Counted from the first letter of the stretch, positions 27,513 to 37,116 are shown. The stretch: 64,000 nt of DNA from CBDDLJ01 sp965230635 (GCA_965230635.1 CBDDLJ010000008.1:1-64000), one strand, 5' to 3'. Numbers and translations: made by a program. Notes: generated by a model from the letters alone, not told the origin.

Positions 27513-29885
27513 TTACCCCCTCAATTCTGCATCAAATTTTTTTTCTAATACGGCCACTACCCGTTCAAAAATGTCATTTACTTCATCATCTACCAATGTA
27601 CGTTCAGGATGTTGCAACAAAATACTCAGTGCAACACTTTTCTTATCTGGGCTATTTTCGTCTAAATAAATATCAAATAAATTAATATCGATCAGCCACT
27701 TTTTAATACTCTCAGTCACTGTCGCTAAAATCTGTGCCACCGCTACTGAGCGTCCCACAACAATCGCTAAGTCTCTACGAATACTCGGGTACTTTGAAAG
27801 TTTAGCAAAAATTGGCAATCTTGCACGGGCAAATAAGGCTAAATTTAACTCAAAATAGAAAATTGGTAAGCTAATGCCTATATTTTCAGCTAATTTTGGA
27901 TGCAGTGCACCTATTTTGCCCACAATATTTCCATCTGACATAATCGAAGCTGATTGCCCTGGGTGCAATGCGGGTTGCTCAATCGGTTGAAAAGCAAAAG
28001 AATCGGTATTGCCAGTCAATGCTAATAAGCCCTCAACATCCCCTTTGACATCAAAAAAATCGATATCTCGCTTAGTCAAACCCCACTGTTCATCTTGCGC
28101 TAAGCCCCAAACTAAACCAGCAAGCATGAGTGTGTGATTAAAATGCCCCTTATTTGCCTGATGGTAAACGTTACCTATTTCAAAAATTTTACCTTTGCCT
28201 TGTTGGCGGTTTTGATTGTACTGAGCAACATTCAGCAACCCGGGTAGTAAACTTAAGCGCATTTCAGCCATATCCGCTGAAATTGGGTTTAATAGTTTTA
28301 CTGCGTTGGTAGTGGGTTCACACTGTTTTTGTAGTGCTGGATCAATAAAGCTGTAGGTAATAATTTCTGAATAGCCATTTGCTATCAAATAATTTTGCAA
28401 TGCATCTTTTGTGATGTGTTTCTCACTCTGATCGTACACTTGAAGCTGTGCAACAGGCATTGTTGGCACAATTCGATCATAACCGTGAATACGGGCAATT
28501 TCTTCTATCAAATCTTCTGCAATACGTAAGTCAAAGCGATAAGAAGGTATTTTAACATGCCAACTATCATTGATCGTTGTGACGACCATACCTAAATGTG
28601 TTAATGTCGTCGTTATCTCATTATCAGAAATATGAACACCCAGCAATCTATTAACATGGCTACGTTGCAAAGAAATTTCATGCTGTGCTACCGTATAAGA
28701 TGTTGGTGACTCTATGACAGGACCAGCTTCACCGCCAACAAAATCTATTAATAAGGTTGTCGCTCGCTCTATTGCAATTTTCTGCAGTGCAGGATCAACG
28801 CCTCGCTCAAAACGATGTGATGAATCAGTTGTTAAACCATAACGACGTGCACGCCCAGATACAGCCGTTGGCTCAAAGAAGGCACTTTCTAAAAAGATAG
28901 TATTTGTTTCCAAACTAACACCACTATCTTTCCCTCCCATAATACCCGCTATCCCTAATAGGTGTTTTTCATCAGCAATGACTAAAACATCGTTGCTTAA
29001 TTTAACTTCCTCGCCACTAAGCAATGTTAAGGTTTCATCAGCCTCTGCCATGCGTACAATAATTTTCCCATTAAGCTGTGCTCTATCGAAAGCATGCAAT
29101 GGCTGCCCTAGCTCTAACATAACGTAATTTGTTACATCCACTACCGCGTCTATACTACGTATACCTGATCGTCTTAACCGTTCCTGTAGCCATAGTGGAG
29201 ATGGCCGGCTTAAATCAATATTATGAATAACTCTTCCAACATAGTGCGAGCACGCAGCAGTATTCACAATAGTAACTGGAAATGTTTCTTTATGCGTTGC
29301 TGCAACAGTTGGAATATCTGCTGCTTGAAAGTGCTTACCAAAGATAGCAGCAATATCACGTGCCAAGCCATTGAGAGAAAGACAGTCACCTCGATTAGGC
29401 GTTAATTCTATTGTTATCATTTTGTCATTTAACTGTAGGTATTGCTTGATATCTTTACCGTTAGGTGCGTCAGCAGGCAATATAAGGATCCCTTCGCTAC
29501 TCTCAGCCAAGCCTAATTCAGTTGCAGAGCATAGCATGCCATGCGAAGGAACACCTCGTAACAGCGTTTTTTTTATGCGAAAGTCTTCGCCAATAGTGGC
29601 ACCAACTGTGGCCACCGCAACTTTAGCCCCAACAACAGGATTGTTTGCTCCACAGACAATTTGCAATATCTCATCACCAATATCAACTTGAGTAACAATT
29701 AATTTTTTTGCATCAGGGTGTGGTTCAATCGCTTTAATTTCACCGACGATAACGTGCTGAAATGATTTAGCAACAGGCTCAATAACATCAACTTCTAAAC
29801 CCGCCTCGGTGATCCGCTGTATTAATTCATGTTCAGGTATTTCATACCCTAAGACATCATATAACCATTGCAAGCTGAGTTTCAT
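27513..29885 (-). CDS. pheT: Phenylalanyl-tRNA synthetase beta subunit
   Basis: The start is taken at the ATG at 29885 (MKLSLQWLYDVLGYEIP); the longer frame adds five residues. The 790-residue subunit has the N-terminal EMAP-like tRNA-binding domain (about 40-150, IVGEIKAIEPHPDAKKLIVTQVD), the B5 domain with editing-associated B3/B4 region (about 210-470), the catalytic-like core, and the C-terminal ferredoxin-fold anticodon-binding domain (about 695-790, KYPSIRRDLAIVVG). With PheS it charges tRNA-Phe and clears mischarged tyrosine. It follows pheS by 15 bp. Confidence 0.97.
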   Translation of the reverse strand: MKLSLQWLYDVLGYEIPEHELIQRITEAGLEVDVIEPVAKSFQHVIVGEIKAIEPHPDAKKLIVTQVDIGDEILQIVCGANNPVVGAKVAVATVGATIGEDFRIKKTLLRGVPSHGMLCSATELGLAESSEGILILPADAPNGKDIKQYLQLNDKMITIELTPNRGDCLSLNGLARDIAAIFGKHFQAADIPTVAATHKETFPVTIVNTAACSHYVGRVIHNIDLSRPSPLWLQERLRRSGIRSIDAVVDVTNYVMLELGQPLHAFDRAQLNGKIIVRMAEADETLTLLSGEEVKLSNDVLVIADEKHLLGIAGIMGGKDSGVSLETNTIFLESAFFEPTAVSGRARRYGLTTDSSHRFERGVDPALQKIAIERATTLLIDFVGGEAGPVIESPTSYTVAQHEISLQRSHVNRLLGVHISDNEITTTLTHLGMVVTTINDSWHVKIPSYRFDLRIAEDLIEEIARIHGYDRIVPTMPVAQLQVYDQSEKHITKDALQNYLIANGYSEIITYSFIDPALQKQCEPTTNAVKLLNPISADMAEMRLSLLPGLLNVAQYNQNRQQGKGKIFEIGNVYHQANKGHFNHTLMLAGLVWGLAQDEQWGLTKRDIDFFDVKGDVEGLLALTGNTDSFAFQPIEQPALHPGQSASIMSDGNIVGKIGALHPKLAENIGISLPIFYFELNLALFARARLPIFAKLSKYPSIRRDLAIVVGRSVAVAQILATVTESIKKWLIDINLFDIYLDENSPDKKSVALSILLQHPERTLVDDEVNDIFERVVAVLEKKFDAELRG

Positions 29886-29900
29886 AGGAATGTTCCACAA

Positions 29901-30920
29901 TTAAAATTGCTGTAAAAAACGCAAATCATTTTCAAAGAGTATTCGCAAATCATCAATTTGATAGCGTAACATAGCGATACGATCGATACCTATACCAAAA
30001 GCAAATCCTTGATATTTTTCTGGATCAATATTGCCTGCTTTTAACACTTCAGGATGTGCCATGCCACAGCCCAGGATTTCTAACCAACCGCTATAACGAC
30101 AGACTTTACAACCTTTTCCACCACAATTTACGCATTTCATATCAACTTCAGCAGAAGGCTCTGTAAAAGGAAAGTAAGATGCTCGAAATCGAATAGGCAA
30201 ATCATCAATTTCAAAAAAATAACGAATAAAACTTTGCAAAATCCCTTTTAACTCCGCCATAGATGTTTTGCTATCAACTAAAAATCCTTCTGCCTGATGA
30301 AACATCGGTGTATGTGTCACATCAGAATCACAACGATAAACTCGACCACATGCTATCATTCGTAATGGTGGCTCATTGTCTTGCATATAACGAATTTGCT
30401 GTGGTGATGTGTGGGTTCGCAATAAATGTTTTTTATCAATATAAAAAGTATCATGCATTGCTCGTGCCGGATGATGTGGTGGAATATTTAAAGCTGAAAA
30501 ATTATGATACTCATCTTCGATTTCTTCACCCTCAACATAAGCAAATCCCATTTGTGAAAAAAAATGTTGAATACGGCGAAGTGTGAGAGTAATAGGATGC
30601 AAACTACCTAGTTGGCTTTGTCGCCGCCCTGGTAAGCTGATATCAACTGTCTCTGCTGCAATTTTTTTCTGAAGTAACGACTCAGCGAGTATATGTTGCT
30701 TTTGCTGTATTGCTGCAGCAACGGTTTCTTTTCCTTGGTTAATTAAAACACCCGCTGACTTGCGTTGATCAGCGGGCATTTTTCCTAACGATTTTAACAA
30801 GTCTGATATTTTACCTTTTTTACCAAGGTAACTCACTTGAATATCACGCAACTCAGCTAAATCCGACGCGTTTTCAATGTTAACACAGGCTTGTGCAATC
30901 AATTCATCGATATTTGACAT
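29901..30920 (-). CDS. pheS: Phenylalanyl-tRNA synthetase alpha subunit
   Basis: A 339-residue class II catalytic subunit: N-terminal coiled coil (1-90), then GSLHPITLTLRRIQHFF, motif 2 FHQAEGFLVD, and motif 3 in GFAFGIGIDRIAML. Four cysteines (CVNCGGKGCKVC) form an insertion seen in some bacterial PheS. The start has AGGAAA seven bases upstream. Immediately upstream lies a 66-bp stub that copies its own first 16 codons (30923-30988). Gene order rplT-pheS-pheT-ihfA is conserved. Confidence 0.97.
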   Translation of the reverse strand: MSNIDELIAQACVNIENASDLAELRDIQVSYLGKKGKISDLLKSLGKMPADQRKSAGVLINQGKETVAAAIQQKQHILAESLLQKKIAAETVDISLPGRRQSQLGSLHPITLTLRRIQHFFSQMGFAYVEGEEIEDEYHNFSALNIPPHHPARAMHDTFYIDKKHLLRTHTSPQQIRYMQDNEPPLRMIACGRVYRCDSDVTHTPMFHQAEGFLVDSKTSMAELKGILQSFIRYFFEIDDLPIRFRASYFPFTEPSAEVDMKCVNCGGKGCKVCRYSGWLEILGCGMAHPEVLKAGNIDPEKYQGFAFGIGIDRIAMLRYQIDDLRILFENDLRFLQQF

Positions 30921-30922
30921 CG

Positions 30923-30988
30923 TTATTTCCTGCCAAGTAATTCAATTTCAACACAGGCTTGTATAATCAGCTCATTAATATTTGACAT
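30923..30988 (-). CDS. Mini-ORF: duplicated 5' stub of pheS
   Basis: ATG at 30988 to TAA at 30923 encodes 21 residues, MSNINELIIQACVEIELLGRK. The first 48 nt match the first 48 nt of pheS (MSNIDELIAQACVNIE) with 8 mismatches, after which the sequence departs and contains the pheS ribosome site. It begins 6 bp after the rplT stop and ends 2 bp before pheS. It stands where E. coli has the pheM attenuator peptide but has no run of Phe codons. It may be translated as a leader coupled to pheS, or be a leftover of a local tandem duplication. Confidence 0.7.
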   Translation of the reverse strand: MSNINELIIQACVEIELLGRK

Positions 30989-30994
30989 TAACGA

Positions 30995-31351
30995 TTAACC
31001 GAGGGCGGCTTTCGCTTGCTCAACTACTTGTGCAAATGCTGTTTTATCATTAACCGCCATATCCGCTAAGACCTTACGATCTAATTCAATATTCGCTTTA
31101 TTTAAGCCATTAATAAATTGGCTGTATGTTAAACCATATTGCCTAGCACCCGCATTGATTCGAATGATCCATAAGGCGCGAAATTGACGTCGACGTTGCC
31201 GACGATCACGATAAGCATATTGATGAGCCTTAATAACCGCTTGTTTTGCAACTCGAAAAACACGACTACGGGCACCATAATATCCTTTTGCTTGCTTAAG
31301 GACTTTCTTATGTTTTGCCCGAGCTGTTACACCTCTTTTTACTCTTGCCAT
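30995..31351 (-). CDS. rplT: 50S ribosomal protein L20
   Basis: A 118-residue basic protein: MARVKRGVTARAKHKKVLKQAKGYYGARSRVFRVAKQAV, then RDRRQRRRQFRALWIIRINAG. This is the complete L20 sequence pattern. It is an early 23S rRNA-binding assembly protein that in E. coli also represses rpmI-rplT translation. It follows rpmI by 20 bp. Confidence 0.98.
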   Translation of the reverse strand: MARVKRGVTARAKHKKVLKQAKGYYGARSRVFRVAKQAVIKAHQYAYRDRRQRRRQFRALWIIRINAGARQYGLTYSQFINGLNKANIELDRKVLADMAVNDKTAFAQVVEQAKAALG

Positions 31352-31371
31352 GATTTATTCCTCATATAATA

Positions 31372-31566
31372 TTAACTTCCGCGCAATAGGCGGGTAATGG
31401 CTAATTCATCACATTTCTTAACAGCTTTCATTGCTCTTGCTGCCCGCTTTTTCTTCTGTGGGTGCTTGGTTAAAATATGATTTCGATTGGCTCGGCGAAA
31501 CTTTATCGATTCCGCACGTCGTCTGAAGCGTTTCACTGCGCCTCGGTTCGATTTTAATTTTGTCAT
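31372..31566 (-). CDS. rpmI: 50S ribosomal protein L35
   Basis: The start is set at the ATG at 31566 (MTKLKSNRGAVKRFRR), preceded by GGAG at normal spacing; the frame opens six codons earlier. The 64-residue protein is strongly basic, with HILTKHPQKKKRAAR and a C-terminal RLLRGS. It is a standard L35 located between infC and rplT. Confidence 0.97.
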   Translation of the reverse strand: MTKLKSNRGAVKRFRRRAESIKFRRANRNHILTKHPQKKKRAARAMKAVKKCDELAITRLLRGS

Positions 31567-31589
31567 TGCTAACTCCGCATTCAATTTAA

Positions 31590-32108
31590 CTAGTTTTTCT
31601 TAGGACTAATTAACATAACTACTTGTCTACCTTCCATTTTAGGCATTTGCTCAACAGCACCGTATTCATTAATATCGACTTCAATTCGCTTCAAAATACG
31701 ATGCGCCAATTCCTGATGCGCTATTTCGCGCCCCCGAAATCGGATAGTTATCTTAACTTTATCCCCTCGACTCAAAAAGCGTATCAGGTTGCGTAGCTTT
31801 ACCTGATAATCGCCATCATCCGTCACCGGACGGAATTTAATCTCTTTTGTCGTTAACGACTTTGGTTTTTTATGTTTTTTCTTTTGTTGATATTGATATT
31901 TACCATAATCCATTACTCGACAAACGGGAGGTGCTGCCATTGGTGCTATTTCAACCAAATCCATCCCTGCTTTTTCTGCCGCAGCTAAGGCATCCTGTAA
32001 ATGAACAACGCCGCCTTGCTGTCCTTCACTATCAATCAAACGGACTTCTTGGGCAGCAATCTCACGATTTATCCGTGTTTTACTGCCTTTCCCTTTCATA
32101 TTATTAAT
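31590..32108 (-). CDS. infC: Translation initiation factor IF-3, probable ATT start
   Basis: IF-3 checks the start codon on the 30S subunit and keeps subunits apart. Segments seen are INREIAAQEVRLIDSEGQQ (N-domain), VCRVMDYGKYQYQQKKK (linker) and the C-domain EIKFRPVTDDGDYQVKLRNLIRFL. The first in-frame ATG (32099) lies 17 bases after GGAG. An in-frame ATT three codons earlier (32108) has GGAG eight bases upstream. IF-3 genes commonly use AUU for autoregulation, so I place the start at the ATT, giving 172 residues. The gene follows thrS by 39 bp. Confidence 0.93.
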   Translation of the reverse strand: MNNMKGKGSKTRINREIAAQEVRLIDSEGQQGGVVHLQDALAAAEKAGMDLVEIAPMAAPPVCRVMDYGKYQYQQKKKHKKPKSLTTKEIKFRPVTDDGDYQVKLRNLIRFLSRGDKVKITIRFRGREIAHQELAHRILKRIEVDINEYGAVEQMPKMEGRQVVMLISPKKN

Positions 32109-32147
32109 GAGATATTCTCCCGTTTTTCTCTAAACCCATTCACTGCC

Positions 32148-34055
32148 TCACTGTTTAGAGGCTATCTGTTCATCAAACTGCTGCTTCAGCTCAGGCAATG
32201 ACTTAATACCCAGGTTTTTGCCTGATAATGATCTAACCGCCACCGTATCCGATTCAACTTCTTTATCGCCTACAATGAGCAAATAAGGAATACGTTGTAA
32301 CGTGTGTTCGCGGATTTTAAAGCCAATTTTCTCGTTGCGCAAGTCATTATCGATTCTAAAGCCATTTTTACGCAAAATTTGAGTAACCGTTGATGCATAA
32401 TCCACATGAGCATCGGTTATTGTCATCACAACTGCTTGTATAGGTGCCAACCAAAGTGGAAATTTAGCCTCGCACTGTTCAATTAATATACCCATGAAGC
32501 GCTCTAATGTACCTAAAATAGCACGATGAATCATAACTGGCACTTTTTTCTCTCCATCTTCATCGACATAGGTTGCACCTAAGCGTCCTGGCATAGAGAA
32601 ATCTAATTGAATTGTTCCGCACTGCCATAAGCGTCCAAGACAGTCTTTTAAGGTGAAATCAATTTTAGGTCCATAAAATGCACCATCTCCTGGCGCTAAC
32701 TCCCAAGGCAATCCCTTGTTATTCAGCACATCTTGCAATGCGTCTTCTGCTTTATCCCATGTTTCCTCTGAGCCTACACGGCGATCTGGGCGTGTTGATA
32801 AACAACACGAGATGGTTTTAAAACCAAAATCGGTATAAATCTCATAGACTAAATCAATTAATTGCTCAATCTCACTGGCAATCTGGTCCTCAGTGCAGAA
32901 AATATGAGCATCATCTTGGGTAAACGCTCTTACTCGCATCAAGCCATGTAAAGTCCCTGAAAACTCATTACGGTGACAACAGCCAAATTCCGCCATACGC
33001 AAAGGTAAATCACGATAACTTTTTAAGCCTTGATTATAAACTTGCACATGGCAAGGGCAACTCATGGGTTTCACTGCAAAAACATGCTCTTCAGCGTTGA
33101 TTGTAAACATTTCTTCCCGGTATTTATCCCAATGCCCTGACTTTTCCCATAATTTACGACTCAACACTTGTGGTGTCCGAATTTCTTCATAACCATAAGC
33201 GTCTAATTTTTCGCGTATATAGTTTTGCATGAGACGATAAAGTGTATAACCTTTTCCATGCCAAAAGACCATTCCTGGTGCTTCTTCTTGAAAGTGAAAC
33301 AAGTGCAGTTGCTTTCCTAGACGGCGATGATCTCGTTTTTCTGCTTCTTCAATTCGTTTCAAATAATCCTTTAAATCTACTTTTTTAGACCAAGCGGTGC
33401 CATAAATTCGCTGTAGCATTTCATTATTAGAATCCCCACGCCAATAAGCGCCAGCAACCTTTGTTAATTTAAAAACACCGAGGTGACCAAGATGGGGAAC
33501 ATGAGGGCCTCGACATAAATCAACAAAGTCACCTTGCCGATACAGAGAAATAGCCTCGCCCTCAGCTATTTCTTCAATAATTTTTGCTTTATATTCTTCC
33601 CCCAGTTTCTTGAAATAGGCAATTGCATCTTCACGTGACATTTCTTCACGAGTAACTGTTGCTGCTTTTTTTACAATCTCTTGCATGCGTTTTTCAATAA
33701 CCGCTAAATCATCCAACGTAAATGAGCGCTCAAAAGCAAAATCATAGTAAAATCCATCGTCAATGACAGGGCCTATGGTTACTTGAGCGGAAGGAAATAA
33801 CTCTTTAACGGCTTGCGCCAATAAATGTGCTGTTGAATGGCGTAAAATTTCTAAGCCTTCTGGCATTTGTGATGTAATGAGGGTGACTTCTGCATCCGAT
33901 TCAATGAGGTAGCTCATATCTACCAATCGATCATCGACTTTCGCCGCTAGTGCCGTTTTGCCTAACCTCGGACTAATATCACAGGCAACTTGCGCTACAC
34001 TCAGCGCTTCATTGTATTCACGTTTATCCCCATCCGGCAATATTATTATTGGCAT
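32148..34055 (-). CDS. thrS: Threonyl-tRNA synthetase
   Basis: A 635-residue class II synthetase: TGS domain (1-60, MPIIILPDGDKREYNEALSV), editing domain with HSTAHLLAQAVKELFP (about 73-88), catalytic core with MSCPCHVQVYNQGLKSYRDL and RMAEFGCCHRNEFSG, and anticodon-binding domain (about 535-635). The zinc ligand Cys is in the MSCPCH motif. It starts the thrS-infC-rpmI-rplT-pheST-ihfA cluster. A tRNA-Val gene ends 38 bp upstream, so it may share that promoter. Confidence 0.98.
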   Translation of the reverse strand: MPIIILPDGDKREYNEALSVAQVACDISPRLGKTALAAKVDDRLVDMSYLIESDAEVTLITSQMPEGLEILRHSTAHLLAQAVKELFPSAQVTIGPVIDDGFYYDFAFERSFTLDDLAVIEKRMQEIVKKAATVTREEMSREDAIAYFKKLGEEYKAKIIEEIAEGEAISLYRQGDFVDLCRGPHVPHLGHLGVFKLTKVAGAYWRGDSNNEMLQRIYGTAWSKKVDLKDYLKRIEEAEKRDHRRLGKQLHLFHFQEEAPGMVFWHGKGYTLYRLMQNYIREKLDAYGYEEIRTPQVLSRKLWEKSGHWDKYREEMFTINAEEHVFAVKPMSCPCHVQVYNQGLKSYRDLPLRMAEFGCCHRNEFSGTLHGLMRVRAFTQDDAHIFCTEDQIASEIEQLIDLVYEIYTDFGFKTISCCLSTRPDRRVGSEETWDKAEDALQDVLNNKGLPWELAPGDGAFYGPKIDFTLKDCLGRLWQCGTIQLDFSMPGRLGATYVDEDGEKKVPVMIHRAILGTLERFMGILIEQCEAKFPLWLAPIQAVVMTITDAHVDYASTVTQILRKNGFRIDNDLRNEKIGFKIREHTLQRIPYLLIVGDKEVESDTVAVRSLSGKNLGIKSLPELKQQFDEQIASKQ

Positions 34056-34093
34056 CCCACCTACCTCTAAAGTTCATGCAATATGTTGTTATT

Positions 34094-34168
34094 TGGTAGG
34101 CACGAGTGGGATCGAACCACCGACCACCACCATGTCAAGGTGGTGCTCTACCACTGAGCTACGTGCCT
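34094..34168 (-). tRNA. tRNA-Val (anticodon GAC), CCA encoded
   Basis: Complement of 34168-34094: acceptor AGGCACG pairs with CGTGCCT, D arm AGCTCAGTGGTAGAGC, anticodon stem with CCACC/GGTGG around loop TTGACAT (GAC), T arm GGTTCGATCC, discriminator A and encoded CCA. 75 nt. It reads GUC/GUU. It lies upstream of thrS on the same strand. Confidence 0.95.
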
Positions 34169-34959
34169 ATAAAACAGTAGAGTACCGTATCATTTGTCAA
34201 TTATACGGTCAAGTAGATGATTTAACAGAAAAACAATAGAAAGTACACATACGTATTTACACTGTTCTAATAGGGTACATTTTTATATGACGGAAAAGAC
34301 AAATTAATATCCTATAAAGAAAAATAGTCACTATTTACATCGTTGGTATTGATAATGAATATTCTTATGTCAGCAAAAAAGCATATTGCGAAAAAAATAT
34401 TGAATTATTAATCATAATAAGTGCTCGTCTTTATCTGTTTTGTGGACAAATCTGTGTATATGATTTGTTGAACCGCTAACGGTTCATTAAAATAAAAACA
34501 CGTCATTAACCAAATAAAGCTGGAAAGCATTTAAAATCAATTAATTAAACCAAAAAAGTGATATTAACAACTCCACCTTTTTGTTTCTTTTCCTTTACTG
34601 CTATTGTGGAAAAAATAAAAAATAAGACTTGCTGGCATGCATAAATATATTTATTTCATGCATAAATAACAAATTTTCATCAAAATGTACTCACTCAAAA
34701 CAGAAGCCAGCATACAAACTAAAGTTATTCACAGTTTCTGTGGATAAGTCTGTGCATAATACCCTGAAAAACAGCTCAATACCGCATGATTAAAAGCATT
34801 TTGATAAATTTATCGAAAAATAGACACGATAGAAATTGTAATAAATTCAATTAGTTACTACATAGCAAGCATTTATTGCTATTTTTATTATTGAAAGGGA
34901 AAAAAAAATTTAACATTTTTATTGCTTGTTGAAAACTCTTCTGATATTTAGCCGCATTG
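34169..34959. other. AT-rich gap with DnaA-box cluster (candidate origin or DnaA-binding region)
   Basis: 790 bp without a gene, the longest clean gap of the window. It carries TTATTCACA (34725-34733), TGTGGATAA (34739-34747) and TGTGCATAA (34751-34759). These are three exact matches to the DnaA box TTATNCACA within 35 bp, the first two in inverted orientation. Further left are TGTGGACAA (34441-34449) and the looser TGTGTATAT (34453-34461). Very AT-rich stretches surround them. All genes to the left are on the minus strand, but those to the right are mostly minus as well, so the usual strand switch at an origin is not clear. Confidence 0.5.
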
Positions 34960-35655
34960 TTACGAAGCTGGTGTGTGTGAGTCCAATAATTGCTTAATTA
35001 AGCACAAGTCTTGAAATGCCTTGCGCTTATCCCGCGGGCTGCGCAATAAATAAGCTGGATGATACGTCACAATAAGTGGAATATTACTGGTACCAAATTT
35101 CCATTGCTTACCGCGCAATGCGCCCAATCGCTGTTCAATGCCGAGTAAATAATGTGCAGCAATACGGCCTACTGCCAGTAATAATTTTGGTTTGATGTGC
35201 AATAATTGTTGTTCTAAATAAGGTGTACAACTTTCAACCTCTTGCTTGCTTGGATCACGATTATTGGGCGGTCGACATTTTAATACATTGCAAATAAAAA
35301 TTTCTTCACGCGATAAGCCAATTGCCGCTAACATCAAATTGAGCAGTTTTCCTGCACGTCCCACAAATGGCTCACCTTGCCTATCCTCATTAGCGCCAGG
35401 TGCTTCACCTATAACCACCAAATCAGCTTGAGGATTGCCAACGCCAAACACAGCATGCTTTCGACTTTGATGTAATGGGCATAATTGACATTGATTGACA
35501 CAGGTTCGCAAATCTTCCCAAGCCAGCGTGTCTATTTTAGTCTCATTCACAGCTATAGTCTCAGGCTCAACAAGCACGTCGACATTATTTGTCTGGCGTG
35601 ACTGCCAGCGCACGATACCCATTTCTCGTAAATACACATCTTGCAACGAGGTCAC
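34960..35655 (-). CDS. Uracil-DNA glycosylase, family 4 (Fe-S)
   Basis: A 231-residue family 4 (thermostable-type) uracil-DNA glycosylase. It has the active-site motif GEAPGANEDRQGEPFVGRAG, the partner motif HPAYLLR, and four cysteines placed as in Fe-S members (CQLCPLHQ pair near 35-40, then ICNVLKC and ESC). It removes uracil from DNA for base-excision repair. The N-terminal 50 residues (MTSLQDVYLREMGIVRW) are an extension often seen in gammaproteobacterial members. It is divergent from rmuC, with a 66-bp space between the two starts. Confidence 0.9.
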   Translation of the reverse strand: MTSLQDVYLREMGIVRWQSRQTNNVDVLVEPETIAVNETKIDTLAWEDLRTCVNQCQLCPLHQSRKHAVFGVGNPQADLVVIGEAPGANEDRQGEPFVGRAGKLLNLMLAAIGLSREEIFICNVLKCRPPNNRDPSKQEVESCTPYLEQQLLHIKPKLLLAVGRIAAHYLLGIEQRLGALRGKQWKFGTSNIPLIVTYHPAYLLRSPRDKRKAFQDLCLIKQLLDSHTPAS

Positions 35656-35721
35656 GTTTTGCTTTCCTTTTTAACGAATATTATGCAAACTATTCCGATT
35701 TAAACAACCGATGAATTGATA

Positions 35722-37116
35722 ATGACGATTGATCTGACCAGTATCAGTATTTTATGCTTGTGCATTCTAATTGCAAGCGCATTCTGCTATCTTCTGCTTG
35801 CAAAAAAAATAGGCAACTGTTGGCGCTTACTAACCAAAATAGAATTCTATCAGCAAGAACAACACAAGCTACACGACAGCATTAATAAGCTCAGTCAACA
35901 AAGTGAATTACAACAAGAAAAATTACAGCATCAATTCAGCCAAGAATTAAATAAACAATCTCAGCAAATATCAGAAAAACTAGCCCAGTCACAATTGCAG
36001 ATGGAAAAAGCCTTTGCAGGATTAACAAGCTATTTGCAAAAACAACAATCGGAATTTCGTCAGCAATTTGATAAACATCAATTTGACCAAGTAAAAAGCT
36101 TACAAGATACCTGGCGGCAAAGTGCCATGGCGCTACAAAAACAGATCAATGACACATTAAATCAAAATGCGAAAAATATTGATGCACGCATGGAAAAGTT
36201 AACAGCAAATACAGATCAGCGCTTAAAAGAAATCAGTAACCAAGTTGAAAAGCGCTTACATGAAGGTTTTGAAAAAACCAATGCAACGTTTAGTGACATC
36301 GTTAAACGCTTGGCTTTAATTGATGCAGCACAAAAAAAAATCACCGAATTATCCAGCAATGTGGTTAGTTTACAAGAAATACTTTCTGACAAACGGAGTC
36401 GAGGCGCCTTTGGTGAAGTACAATTAAGTGCATTATTGAGAAATGTGATGCCTGAACACAGTTTCTCTCTACAAGCAACACTATCAAATGGCAAGCGTGT
36501 TGATTGTTTACTGTACTTACCTCCACCAACCGGCAATATCGCCATTGATGCAAAATTTCCATTAGAAGATTATCGCAAAATGACGGATATTACATGCAGC
36601 ACACAAGAGCGCCGAGCAGCAGAACAACAATTTTGTGCAATGGTAAAAAAGCACGTCCAAGATATTAGTAGCAAATATATTTTACCTGGCGAAACTTCTG
36701 ACGGTGCCATCATGTTTCTCCCAGCTGAAGCCATCTTTGCTGAAATCCATAGCCACTACCCTGATTTAATCGAATTTGCACATAAAAACCAAGTATGGCT
36801 AGTTTCTCCTACAACATTAATGGCGATATTAACCACCGCACGTGCTGTATTAAAAGATGAAGCAACACGCAAACAAATTCATATCATTCAGGAGCATTTA
36901 GGCTATCTCGCCAAGGACTTTTCTCGATTTGAGCAACGCATGGATAAATTGGGCAAACATATAGAACAAGCTAACACTGACGTTAAAGACATTCACACAT
37001 CTGCTCGCAAGATCACGAGTCGGTTTGAAAAAATTGAAAAAGCAGAGTTATCCATTGAACAACAACAGACCGCTGATATGATGGAGCCTGTGCTAACATG
37101 GCAGGATGAGGAATAA
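35722..37116 (+). CDS. rmuC: DNA recombination protein RmuC
   Basis: The start is taken at the ATG at 35722 (MTIDLTSISIL); a TTG two codons earlier is less likely. The 464-residue protein has an N-terminal membrane segment (about 6-27), a long coiled coil rich in Gln and Lys (about 45-200), and the RmuC nuclease-like domain (about 220-400) with GAFGEVQLSALLRNVMPEHSF, NGKRVDCLLYLPP and IAIDAKFPLEDYRKM. The last of these contains the D-x-K of the PD-(D/E)xK fold. RmuC limits inversions between short repeats in E. coli. Confidence 0.93.
   Translation: MTIDLTSISILCLCILIASAFCYLLLAKKIGNCWRLLTKIEFYQQEQHKLHDSINKLSQQSELQQEKLQHQFSQELNKQSQQISEKLAQSQLQMEKAFAGLTSYLQKQQSEFRQQFDKHQFDQVKSLQDTWRQSAMALQKQINDTLNQNAKNIDARMEKLTANTDQRLKEISNQVEKRLHEGFEKTNATFSDIVKRLALIDAAQKKITELSSNVVSLQEILSDKRSRGAFGEVQLSALLRNVMPEHSFSLQATLSNGKRVDCLLYLPPPTGNIAIDAKFPLEDYRKMTDITCSTQERRAAEQQFCAMVKKHVQDISSKYILPGETSDGAIMFLPAEAIFAEIHSHYPDLIEFAHKNQVWLVSPTTLMAILTTARAVLKDEATRKQIHIIQEHLGYLAKDFSRFEQRMDKLGKHIEQANTDVKDIHTSARKITSRFEKIEKAELSIEQQQTADMMEPVLTWQDEE

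Noticed and set aside
34169..34959. Small unannotated gene in the 790-bp gap
   Set aside because: No open frame with a ribosome site or known family was seen on either strand.
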